Positions 1-8,500 of a stretch of DNA of 64,000 nucleotides are shown here, piece after piece. The translations under genes were made by a program, and so were the position numbers. Below the pieces are notes generated by a model. The model saw only the letters and a program-made list of their open reading frames with translations. It did no database searches and had not been told where the DNA came from. This DNA is from CAZSSH01 sp964609825 (GTDB lineage Bacteria; Verrucomicrobiota; Lentisphaeria; Victivallales; Victivallaceae): positions 124,001 to 188,000 of the forward strand of contig CAZSSH010000005.1 in assembly GCA_964609825.1 (NCBI GenBank), given 5' to 3'. How positions within the stretch are numbered: position 1 is the first letter of the stretch; each line of letters starts with the position of its first letter.

Positions 1-1224
1 GATGGCCTGGCCGCCGGTGTGCGACTGGGGGTAACCCTGAAAATAGGAGATTTCAACCCCGGTATTTTGAAGCAGCTTTTCCAGTCCCTCCAGCGGGGAA
101 ACTTCGTACAGCGCTTTGACCGCCGAGCTGTGGCCGCCCAAGTGGTGTTTGCGCTTGGCATTGTCACCGACAACCAAGAGTTTTTTGACTTTTTGGGCAT
201 CCAACGGGAGCAGATTTTTCTCGTTTTTGAGGAGCGTGATCGCCTCTTCGGCGATGGCGGCGGCGGTTTGTTGATGTTTGGTAGTGTTGCGCGCGCCTTT
301 GGGGCGCTTGGCATGGCCGAGGATGCCGAGTTTAAACATCAAGCGCAAAATCCGGCGGACTTTGTCATCGAGCAATGCTTCCTCGATTTCGCCGTTGTTG
401 ACCGCGCGCTCAAAGGGGCCTGCCAAATGATAATCAGCGTAGGGCCGGCCGGTCCCCATTTCAATGTCCATCCCGTTGCGGGCGGCCTGAAAGGTCTCGG
501 TGACCCCGGCCCAGTCGGAAATAACCACGCCGTCAAACCCCCACTCCTTTTTGAGAATCTGATTTAAAAGGTAATCGTGCTGGCAGCATTTCTGCCCGCG
601 GAAAAGGTTGTAGGCACCCATCAGGGTCATGACTTTTCCCTCTTTGACGGTCATTTCAAAGGCCGGGAGGTAGATTTCACGCAAGGTCCGTTCGTCGCAA
701 TTGGCGTTGACGTCAAAGCGTCGGAGCTCCTGACTGTTGAGAGCATAATGTTTGACGCAAGCGGCGGTGCCCTGCGTCTGGATGCCCTTGATGCTCGCAA
801 CGCCGATGCTACCGGCGAGATACGGGTCCTCGCTGTAATACTCAAAGTTGCGTCCGCACAACGGGCTGCGGACCATGTTGACACCGGGGCCGAGGATGAC
901 GTCTTTGCACCGTTCTCTTGCCTCCGCCCCCAAAACTTCGCCGAAAGCGCGGGCACACTCTTTGCTCCACGTCGCCGCCAGCGCGGTGCCGGTGGGGAGA
1001 TAGGTGGCAAAATCGGCGTCGCCGCCCACCGCGTCCCAGCTGTCGGCCGCGATCTCCTCGCGGACGCCGTGGGGGCCGTCGGACATGGTGAGCTCGGGGA
1101 TTCCGAGCCGGGAAACACCGCCCGAGCTGAATTTGGTGACGGCATGGCACATGTTGACTTTTTCGGCGACGGTCATTTGATCAATGAGATGGGTGATTTC
1201 TTTTTCGACGGTTTTGGGCGACAT
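1..1224 (-). CDS. GH3 beta-glucosidase-like enzyme (C-terminus outside window)
   Basis: Manual translation of the minus strand from the ATG at 1222-1224 gives 408 open codons running off the left edge, so only the N-terminal part is present. It carries GH3 hallmarks: SDGPHGVR near the start, LGPGVNMVRSPLCGRNFEYY, KHYALNSQE, and GFDGVVISDWAG with the predicted catalytic nucleophile D237. After about residue 330 a GH3 C-terminal alpha/beta domain begins (AITLLKNEKNLLPLD). There is no signal peptide, so it probably works in the cytoplasm, removing terminal sugars from imported oligosaccharides. An AAGGAA Shine-Dalgarno sits about 8 bases before the start. It follows the AraC regulator on the same strand and may be its target. 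The family is clear; the substrate (beta-glucoside, beta-xyloside or other) cannot be read from this part. Confidence 0.92.
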   Translation of the reverse strand, partial: MSPKTVEKEITHLIDQMTVAEKVNMCHAVTKFSSGGVSRLGIPELTMSDGPHGVREEIAADSWDAVGGDADFATYLPTGTALAATWSKECARAFGEVLGAEARERCKDVILGPGVNMVRSPLCGRNFEYYSEDPYLAGSIGVASIKGIQTQGTAACVKHYALNSQELRRFDVNANCDERTLREIYLPAFEMTVKEGKVMTLMGAYNLFRGQKCCQHDYLLNQILKKEWGFDGVVISDWAGVTETFQAARNGMDIEMGTGRPYADYHLAGPFERAVNNGEIEEALLDDKVRRILRLMFKLGILGHAKRPKGARNTTKHQQTAAAIAEEAITLLKNEKNLLPLDAQKVKKLLVVGDNAKRKHHLGGHSSAVKALYEVSPLEGLEKLLQNTGVEISYFQGYPQSHTGGQAI

Positions 1225-1258
1225 GATGTAAATTCCTTATATAAAGTAAATATCTTTG

Positions 1259-1283
1259 ATAAAAAATATCACCGCAAACGGTG
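1259..1283 (-). terminator. weak terminator-like hairpin after the AraC gene
   Basis: On the minus strand CACCG-TTTG-CGGTG forms a 5-bp stem (1270-1283), followed by a T-rich run (1259-1269). It lies between the AraC stop and the GH3 start, so it may partly separate the two genes. The short stem makes this a weak call. Confidence 0.4.
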
Positions 1284-1341
1284 TTATGCAAACTTTGCAA
1301 AGACAATTTCGGCAAAAAAATTGTCCGCGAACGCCCAAGGC

Positions 1342-2271
1342 TCAGGAGTAGTGGTGGAAGTCGCGCTCAAATTGCTGCCGGCGGCGGTAATCGGAGGGGG
1401 ATTCACCGCAGTGCTTTTTAAATTGGCTGGAGAAATACAGCGCATCCGAGTAGCCGGTACGGTAGGCGATTTCTTTGATGTTATGTGTGGTTTGCTTGAG
1501 TAAACTCATTGCCATCTCCATGCGTTTCCGGATAAAGACATTAATCGGCGTATCCTTTAAGTGGGTCTTGAACAACCGATGCAAACTGGCCGGGCTCATC
1601 TGAAAACCGCGCGCGAGATCATTGACTTTGAGCGGCCGGTCGAGCTGGCTGTCCATGAGTTGCAATATTTGCTGCAACACCAAGGGCTGGCCGGAGTGTT
1701 TGCGGTGCTCGCTCAAGGTCAGCAAAAACTCATAAGCGATGAGTGAGCTCTTAAAGTACTTTTCGCTGTCATTGCCGCTTAAGAGCTCATAGGTACGGTC
1801 GCAAAACTGATGGATCACTCCGGGATCGTTGGGTGTCATCACGTTGACCTCATTGAGCTCCAACTGACTCAACAATGTTTGCAGCAGAGGACCGGTAATT
1901 GAGATCGTCCGTTTGGTCGCATATTTACAGTCGGCGGGGAGACGGATGTCGGAGTCGGCCCCGGCTTGGACAAAAAAGATTTCATTTTGTTTGATGAGAA
2001 ATTTTTCCTTGTTTTGGGTAAATTCAAAAGTGCCCTGAGTGACGAACTCGACCGCAAAGGTTTCCGAGTGTTTGCGAAAACGCCAGCAGCCTTGCTTCCA
2101 CTCGTCATTGCCGCAAAAGGCGATTTTGAGCGGCCAGTTTTTGAGCGGCAAAGGCTTGTAGTCAAAGGCAAAGTGATGCAAGGGATATTGCCCGACATTG
2201 CGTCCCCCGAGCTTGGAGAACTGATTGTCGATGATCATTTTTACGGGCCGGTTTTCCGGAATTTCACTCAT
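1342..2271 (-). CDS. AraC-family transcriptional regulator
   Basis: 309 residues. The N-terminal ~170 residues resemble an AraC cupin-like sensing domain (FAVEFVTQGTFEFTQNKEKF, then a hydrophobic strand). The C-terminal ~100 residues form the double helix-turn-helix: VNDLARGFQMSPASLHRLFK is the first unit and IKEIAYRTGYSDALYFSSQF the second, followed by the usual HCGESPSDYRR ending. Such proteins normally sense a sugar and activate nearby catabolic genes. It lies between GH3 (same strand) and a divergent glycosidase operon, so both are likely targets. An AGAAGG Shine-Dalgarno precedes the ATG. The ligand cannot be inferred. Confidence 0.93.
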   Translation of the reverse strand: MSEIPENRPVKMIIDNQFSKLGGRNVGQYPLHHFAFDYKPLPLKNWPLKIAFCGNDEWKQGCWRFRKHSETFAVEFVTQGTFEFTQNKEKFLIKQNEIFFVQAGADSDIRLPADCKYATKRTISITGPLLQTLLSQLELNEVNVMTPNDPGVIHQFCDRTYELLSGNDSEKYFKSSLIAYEFLLTLSEHRKHSGQPLVLQQILQLMDSQLDRPLKVNDLARGFQMSPASLHRLFKTHLKDTPINVFIRKRMEMAMSLLKQTTHNIKEIAYRTGYSDALYFSSQFKKHCGESPSDYRRRQQFERDFHHYS

Positions 2272-2291
2272 TTTTTGGCCTTCTGTATGAT

Positions 2292-2319
2292 ATGTAATGT
2301 TTTTGATAGGATATTACAT
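2292..2319. promoter_or_regulatory. candidate AraC operator (inverted repeat)
   Basis: ATGTAAT at 2292-2298 and its exact reverse complement ATTACAT at 2313-2319 have centres 21 bp apart, two helical turns. They sit in the divergent intergenic region just upstream of the -35 box of the glycosidase promoter and next to the AraC start. The position suits activation and autoregulation. Binding by this AraC protein is inferred only. Confidence 0.45.
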
Positions 2320-2339
2320 GTAAAACGATATTTTTACGG

Positions 2340-2368
2340 TTGTTTGTTGCTTTTATTTGTGGTATAAT
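2340..2368 (+). promoter_or_regulatory. sigma70-type promoter for the glycosidase operon
   Basis: TTGTTT (2340-2345), a 17-bp spacer and a perfect TATAAT (2363-2368). It lies 42 bp before the start of the GH63-like gene and just downstream of the ATGTAAT/ATTACAT repeat. Confidence 0.6.
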
Positions 2369-2410
2369 ATATGTACCGAAACTGAAACAAGCAAGTGGCA
2401 AAAATAAAAA

Positions 2411-4024
2411 ATGATCAATTTTTTCAATCAAAAGACAGTATGGGGCAAGGGCCAGCTCTTCGCCTTTTCCGCCTTTGACGGCGAAACCGACTTTGAGCAC
2501 GGGCTGGTGCTGCGCTCAACCGAGAGCGCAATCTTAGAGATCAAGCTCCCGAAAATTGGTGGCGCCGTTGTGTTTGACTGCGCCCGCCCGCTTCGCTGCC
2601 ATGTGGCCGGCGATTTCGTCATTGTCGAAACTGCGCACGGGGTGTCGGAGCTGGTGTTTGCGGATGCGTGCAACGTGTTGATCCGCGGCTTTTGCGAGGT
2701 CGTCGGTCTTACCGAGGATTACCGGGCGATGTTTGGCAACAATCTAACCTTGCTTGCACCCCGCGCCAAAATCAACCCGGATTACCTCAAGGCCGACTTT
2801 GACCGGATTGTCCGCGAGCGCGCCAAATGGCTGGATGATTTATTGACGCCGTATCTCAAGGAAGAGTTCATTCGCCCTTTGTACAAAGCCTGCTCGCAGC
2901 TTAAAACGCAGCTGAATTCGCCGGTCGGCAACATTAGGCACCGCTGGACGACCCCCGACCGCTGGCCGCACCGCCTGATGTGGTTGTGGGATAGCGTGTT
3001 TCATGCCGTGGCATTGCGTCATATTGATATCGCCGCCGCCCGCGAAACGTTGGATGCGGTGTTTGATGCGCAGCAGCCCGACGGCTTTATCCCGCACATG
3101 ATTTACCCCGACCGGATCAGCGGTGTCACCCAGCCGCCGGTATTGGGTTTCGGCGTTAAGATGCTGCAAAAAACCGCTCCCGACCGCGCCTGGCTGGAGC
3201 AATGCTATTACAAAAACGGCAAATTTCTCAACTGGATTTTTGCCCATCGCGACACCGACGGCGGCGGCTTGGTTGAGTGGTACATTGAGGAGTTTCACAA
3301 CTGCCGCTGCGGCGAGAGCGGGATGGACAATTCGCCCCGGTTTGACGGCGCGATCCAGCTTGACGCCCCGGATTTCAACGCTTATTTGTCGCTTGAGTGC
3401 GAGTTGATGGCGGAGTTTGCCGCCGAGCTCGGTTTGGCGGGCGAGGCCAAAGCGTGGCAAGAGAAACATCAAAAACTCAATGATTTGATGAATCAATATT
3501 TGTGGAGCGGCGATGCCGCTTTGTATATGGATTACGACGTCGTCGGCAAGCAACAGAGCACCATGATGAGCTCGGCGGGCTTTTTGCCCCTGATTTGCGG
3601 CGCCCCCGATGCGGCGATGGCGGCGCGGATGGTCCGGCATTTGAGCGACCCGGCGACCTTCGGCACCCCCTTCGGCGTCCCCTCGATCAGCAACAGTCAG
3701 GCCGAGTTTTACCAAAAAGACATGTGGCGCGGCCCGGTATGGATCAACATCAATTATTTGATTGCGATGGGGCTGGAGCGTTACGGTTATCCGGCGCAAG
3801 CGGCGCAATTGCTCGACCGTACTTGTGTTGAGCTAGAGAAACATTATTTTGCCGACGGTACCTTTTTTGAGTTTTACGACGACAAGTGCGAATGCGGCCC
3901 CAAGGAGTTGCTGCGCAAGGGCTGTTGCGACCCGTACCGGAGCCCCTACAATCAGGTGTTTATGGACTACGGCTGGAGCGCCACATTGTATATTGATATG
4001 ATTTTTGCGAAATTGAACCGATAA
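2411..4024 (+). CDS. GH63/GH37-clan (MGH1-like) glycosidase
   Basis: 537 residues with no signal peptide. A ~130-residue N-terminal beta region (FEHGLVLRSTESAILEI) is followed by an (alpha/alpha)6 barrel. Barrel hallmarks are RWPHRLMWLWDSVFHAVALR (W193-D194, the expected catalytic Asp region of this clan), DAQQPDGFIPHMIYPD and YQKDMWRGPVWININYLI. The C-terminus FMDYGWSATLYIDMIF is typical of the group. Relatives act on alpha-glucosides such as mannosylglycerate, glucosylglycerate, trehalose or alpha-glucans; which applies cannot be told. It is the first gene after the AraC-side promoter, with a weak Shine-Dalgarno. Only 35 bp separate it from the pseudopilin gene. Confidence 0.8.
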   Translation: MINFFNQKTVWGKGQLFAFSAFDGETDFEHGLVLRSTESAILEIKLPKIGGAVVFDCARPLRCHVAGDFVIVETAHGVSELVFADACNVLIRGFCEVVGLTEDYRAMFGNNLTLLAPRAKINPDYLKADFDRIVRERAKWLDDLLTPYLKEEFIRPLYKACSQLKTQLNSPVGNIRHRWTTPDRWPHRLMWLWDSVFHAVALRHIDIAAARETLDAVFDAQQPDGFIPHMIYPDRISGVTQPPVLGFGVKMLQKTAPDRAWLEQCYYKNGKFLNWIFAHRDTDGGGLVEWYIEEFHNCRCGESGMDNSPRFDGAIQLDAPDFNAYLSLECELMAEFAAELGLAGEAKAWQEKHQKLNDLMNQYLWSGDAALYMDYDVVGKQQSTMMSSAGFLPLICGAPDAAMAARMVRHLSDPATFGTPFGVPSISNSQAEFYQKDMWRGPVWININYLIAMGLERYGYPAQAAQLLDRTCVELEKHYFADGTFFEFYDDKCECGPKELLRKGCCDPYRSPYNQVFMDYGWSATLYIDMIFAKLNR

Positions 4025-4059
4025 AAAAGAACCCGTAAAACCGTAAAGGAGATCAAAAC

Positions 4060-4860
4060 ATGAAGAAAATTTTTACTCTCATTGAGTTGCTGGTCGTGAT
4101 CGCAATCATCGCCATTTTGGCGTCCATGCTGCTTCCTGCATTGAATCAGGCGCGCGATAAGGCCAAAAGCATTTCCTGTCACAGCAATTTAAAACAAATC
4201 GGCGTGTTGGTCGGCATGTATGCCAACGACTGGCAGAGTTATACTCCGGGCGTCACTTATATCGATTTATCCGGCAATACCAGCGACTCCAGCGTGCCGT
4301 TTTGGAAAATGGCGCAGGCGGGGTATTATGACATGCAAAAATTGACCGAGATGACCACCAAGACCATTTTCTTTTGCCCGGCCACCGGCGCCGAAAAACG
4401 CGAATTGACCGATCCCGTGAACTGGCGCGGTGAAGCGTACAACGACAATGCCCGCGCTAAATTGGTTTACGGCAGCTACGGTGTCGCCGGTTATGTGCTG
4501 GGGTCCTCAATTTCGGGCTCATTGAGCACCACGCAAGGCAAAGCCGGGATGCTTCCCAAAATCAATTTATTCAAAGAGCCGTCACAAAAGGTCGCGTTTT
4601 GCGACTCTTTAATGAGTTACGACGGCCGCAGCTGCAACGGCCGGATGGGCAATACCGCATTCGCTTGGTGGGGGGCCAGTGACTGGCTCAATACCAACGG
4701 CGTGCCGCGCATGTCGACCCGTCACAGTCTGGATCGCTTTAACACCTCATTTTTGGACGGTCATACCGATCAGGTGCGGCTGTACGGCGACTCCGATGAC
4801 GCGATGAAAAAGATGTTTCCGGGTTCGTTGCGCGGCTCCTCCAACTCGGCACTCAAATAA
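4060..4860 (+). CDS. type II secretion/type IV pilin-like pseudopilin
   Basis: 266 residues. The N-terminus FTLIELLVVIAIIAILASML is a prepilin signal with a cleavage/methylation site before the F/T and the conserved Glu at mature position 5. It is followed by LLPALNQARDKAKSISCHSNLKQIG, a stretch seen in the large pseudopilin families of Lentisphaerae and Planctomycetes. The C-terminus has the processing-associated His...Asp-Gly motif (H-SLDRFNTSFL-DG), here with ten rather than the usual nine residues between. It is probably processed by a prepilin peptidase and exposed at the cell envelope. AAGGAG lies 8 bases before the start. It sits between glycosidase genes, suggesting a link between surface pseudopili and polysaccharide use. 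Confidence 0.88.
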   Translation: MKKIFTLIELLVVIAIIAILASMLLPALNQARDKAKSISCHSNLKQIGVLVGMYANDWQSYTPGVTYIDLSGNTSDSSVPFWKMAQAGYYDMQKLTEMTTKTIFFCPATGAEKRELTDPVNWRGEAYNDNARAKLVYGSYGVAGYVLGSSISGSLSTTQGKAGMLPKINLFKEPSQKVAFCDSLMSYDGRSCNGRMGNTAFAWWGASDWLNTNGVPRMSTRHSLDRFNTSFLDGHTDQVRLYGDSDDAMKKMFPGSLRGSSNSALK

Positions 4861-4872
4861 GCAGGTGACAGG

Positions 4873-5571
4873 ATGAAGTTTTCAGCTTTGTTATTGGCGG
4901 CCGGGGTATGTTATACGTTGGCGGCCGGAGTGGACGACAATCTTTTGCTGTATGCGCCGTTTGACAACGGCTGCGATGCGACGGTCGGTGTTGCCAAAAC
5001 AGCCGAAGCCAAAGATGTCGCGCTTACCGAGGGAAAATTCGGCAAAGCGGCCCGGATGGAAAACGCGGCCAAGCTTTATTATCCCGGCAAAGGCAATCTT
5101 GATCTTAATGAGGGCTCTTTTGCGCTTTGGATTAAGCGGGACAAGCCGTGGAGCGAAAAGCGCGGTTATATGATTTTGCGCGCCGTGGCCGGAAAAGAGT
5201 GGAATCAGGACGGCTTATACATCGCCGCCACCAAGTGGGATGAGCTTTCGGTAACGCAGTTTGACCGGGATAAAAAACGCAATATTGTGCTTTCTCCCAA
5301 CGGGATGCCTTATCCGGCAAACGAGTGGCAGCACTTGGTTGTTACCTGGCAGGGGCCGGCCATTCGCGTGTATATGAATGGTGTCGAAATATCCTATAAA
5401 ACTCCCGCCGACCCGATGCGCGAAGCCCCCGCCGGCACTGCTTGGCGTTTTCAAATTTGCAGCGAAAACAGTGAAAAAGAGGCGCTTAATGGTGCAATTG
5501 ACGAACTGCGCATCTATAGTAAAGCAATGACACCCGCCGAAGTCAAGGCGTTGTACGAGTTTGTCCCGTAA
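4873..5571 (+). CDS. secreted LamG-like (concanavalin A-fold) domain protein
   Basis: 232 residues. A signal peptide (MKFSALLLAAGVCYTLAAG) is followed by a single LamG/ConA-like beta-sandwich: LLLYAPFDNG, LNEGSFALWIKRD, EWQHLVVTWQGPAIRVYMNG and IDELRIYSKAMTPAEVKALY match the family strand pattern. It has no catalytic domain, so it is probably a carbohydrate-binding or adhesive secreted protein. It lies between the pseudopilin (12-bp gap) and the giant GH2-like gene (23-bp gap to its likely start), so the three are probably co-transcribed and act outside the cytoplasmic membrane. Confidence 0.82.
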   Translation: MKFSALLLAAGVCYTLAAGVDDNLLLYAPFDNGCDATVGVAKTAEAKDVALTEGKFGKAARMENAAKLYYPGKGNLDLNEGSFALWIKRDKPWSEKRGYMILRAVAGKEWNQDGLYIAATKWDELSVTQFDRDKKRNIVLSPNGMPYPANEWQHLVVTWQGPAIRVYMNGVEISYKTPADPMREAPAGTAWRFQICSENSEKEALNGAIDELRIYSKAMTPAEVKALYEFVP

Positions 5572-5594
5572 AAAGTTGATAAGGAAATATGCCG

Positions 5595-8500
5595 ATGAAA
5601 CGAATTTTTTTACTGTTGCTTTTGCTGGCTGCCGGGAGTCTGGCGGCCTTGACGGTGTCGCCGCCTGAGCTGACCCAAAGTTACCGACAAGCCAATGACT
5701 GCAATCAGGTGATTTATTTGAACGGCATTTGGCAAATCGCTCTTGACGCGGCCAAAGATCAGCTCCCCGCCGACAGTGCCTATGCGCCGGTGGCGGTGCC
5801 GTCGTCGTGGATGTTTGCCGCCGACTTTCCGATTGACTCGCCGGAGTTTGTACGCGGCAAATGGGGCGGCGACTCGACGTACAAGGGGCGCAAAATGGAG
5901 GAGTATAATCACGCTTTTTATCTGCGTAAATTTGTCGCTTCCCAAGTCAAGGCGGATCAGCAGCTCATGCTGGCTGTCGATCGCGTCACCATCAAAGGGA
6001 CCGTGTATCTCAACGGTCAAAAACTGGGTGACACCATGGAGCGTTTCCCGGGGCTCTATGACATTACCAAACTCGTTAAACCGGGCGAAAATGAGCTGGT
6101 GATCTTGGTTGATGCCAATTTGGACGGCGGCGAAAAAATGTACATGGGCGCCGAAATGACCGTCGATGTCAAACGCAAAGCCACCTTGCGCGGACTCACC
6201 GGCGATGTGCGTCTCCTCGTCCGTCCGTCCGGATTGCGGGTTGATGATATTTTTGTCAAAACTTCGGTAAGACAGCATAAGATCACGTTTGATACCGTGT
6301 TGGCCAATCCTGACAAGCTTCAAAAAACCGTGACGATTTCCTATCGGATCCAGCCTTATCAAAAGACCGAAACCGTCAAAACCTTTGAGGCCGCCGTCAC
6401 TCTTGACGGCAGCGAAACACAAAAGGTGAGCAATACCTTTGACTGGAGCGACCCGGTGCTGTGGGAAACCGATGCACCTTACTTATATCAGGTTTTGGCC
6501 GCAGTTACCGCTGACGGCAAGCTCGCCGACCGCTCGCTCCCCCGCCGCTTCGGCTTTCGCGAGCTGTGGATTGACGGCAAAGAGACGATGCTTAACGGCA
6601 AACCGTTTCGGGTGATTACGCTGAGTGCGCCGATTCGCGATGCGTTTGCCACGGCTTCTTTGACCCATTTGATTCCGGTCTTGGAGCTCTATAAAAAGGC
6701 CAATTTCAACTCGGTGATGATCTCCAACGAGTACGCATGGCGCGCGGGCGGATGTGCTCAAAGCTATGATCAATTGTTGGAGTATACCGATACACACGGC
6801 TGGCTGGTTTCACTGCCCTTGCTGCGGACGTATGACATTAATTGGAATTCTCCCGCCGAGCGCGCCGTCTGGCTCAAACTCAACCGTGAATTGATTGAGC
6901 GGTACCAAAATTGCCCGTCCTTGGTATTTCTCTCGATGAATTTTAATTTGCTCGGTTACCCATGGGATCTCAATCCTTACGCGTGGGCCGATGATTTCCG
7001 CCCGGCTGACAAGATCAATGACTTGGGGCGTCGCCGCAAAGAGGCGGGCGAGTCGGAAAAAATGATCCGCAATATCGACGACACCCGGCTGGTCTATCAC
7101 CATGCGGGGGGCAACTACGGCGATATTTTGACCTCCAACTTTTATATCTCCTGGCCGCCCTTGCAGGAGCGCGCCGATTATTTGGAGCCGTGGAGTCAGC
7201 GCGGCGTCCGGCCGTTTAACGCGGTGGAGCTCGGGTTCCCCAACTGGATGGATTATATGCGCTGCCGCGACGGCAACTGGATGACCATGACCGGCTCCGA
7301 GCCGATGGAGGCGGAGTATTCGACTCCTTATCTGGGGCGCGACGCGTACAAACTTCAAGAGGACAAATATCTTAAAATCATTGATGGCAATGCGACCGGG
7401 GAGGTCTACAGCAACTGCGATTTTTATAAGACCGACCGCCCCTATGTCTGGAATTACAATATGGTCGATCACGCCCCGGTCAATCTGGTGCAGCAAAAAG
7501 TGTCGCCGTTTTATACCCGGATCTGGCGCGCTTACGGGGTCAACGGCTTTTGCCCGTGGGTCGGCGAGCGCGATATTTGCGGCACTGATTTTGAGTACTG
7601 GAAGCAGGGGGTCAAGTCCGATTTTGTGATTGATGACTGGACTTTGCCGGGGCCCAAGGCGCTCGGTAACTACCGCACGCCCGCCGACCTTGAGCTCTGT
7701 GATACCGGCAAAGCCTATGCAAAAAGTTTCGCCGATATCCTGATTTTTGTCGGCGGCAGCGTCAAAGAAGGATTCTCCAGCCAGAGTCATGCTTATTACG
7801 CCGGGGAAAAAATCGAGAAACAACTGGTGGTCGTCAATGACAGCCGTCATGATCTTGATTTCTCGGTCGCCTGGACTTTGGGCAAAACATCGGGGAAAAT
7901 CCCGGTCAAAGTAGCCGCCGGCCGCCGCTTGTTTATACCCTTCGCACTTACCATGCCCGAGGTGACGCAAAAGACGGCGTTGACTCTTACGTTAGGTGCC
8001 GACGGCCTGACGGCCAAAAATTTTGACGTGCAAAATTTTGATTTGCAAGTCTTTCCGGCGGATCAACCGATGGCGCAGCAAAAGCTTTTGCTTTTTGACC
8101 CGGCTGGTGTGACTGCCAAGGCGTTTCAAAGATTAAAGATCGCCTACACACCTTTGGACACCGCCAAACTCGCCCCCGGCGAGGTGATCGTGATCGGCCG
8201 TGACAGCTTAAAAGAGATGCCGTATGCCGATTTGGCCAAATGTCTTGCGTTTGTCCGCGACGGTAACCGGATGATTGTGATGGCGCAGCGCGACTTGTCG
8301 ATTTTCGGCATTCGCTTGTTTCCGCGCGGCGTGCGGCAGATGTTTGCGGTCGGTGACGATCCCTTGTTAAAGGGCTTGGACAGCAAGGATTTGTCCGATT
8401 GGCAAGGGGACTTCTCTTTCCTTGAGCCCAGTCCCAAGTACTCCGAAGACAAATCGGGCGAGTACCCGGAGGAGCCTTTCCGTCGCGGCAACCGCGGCTC

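Noticed and set aside
577..1503. A 308-codon plus-strand open frame at the left end.
   Set aside because: It lies antisense to the clear GH3 gene and the AraC end, has no family features, and spans a promoter-like intergenic region. It is a shadow of the codon bias.
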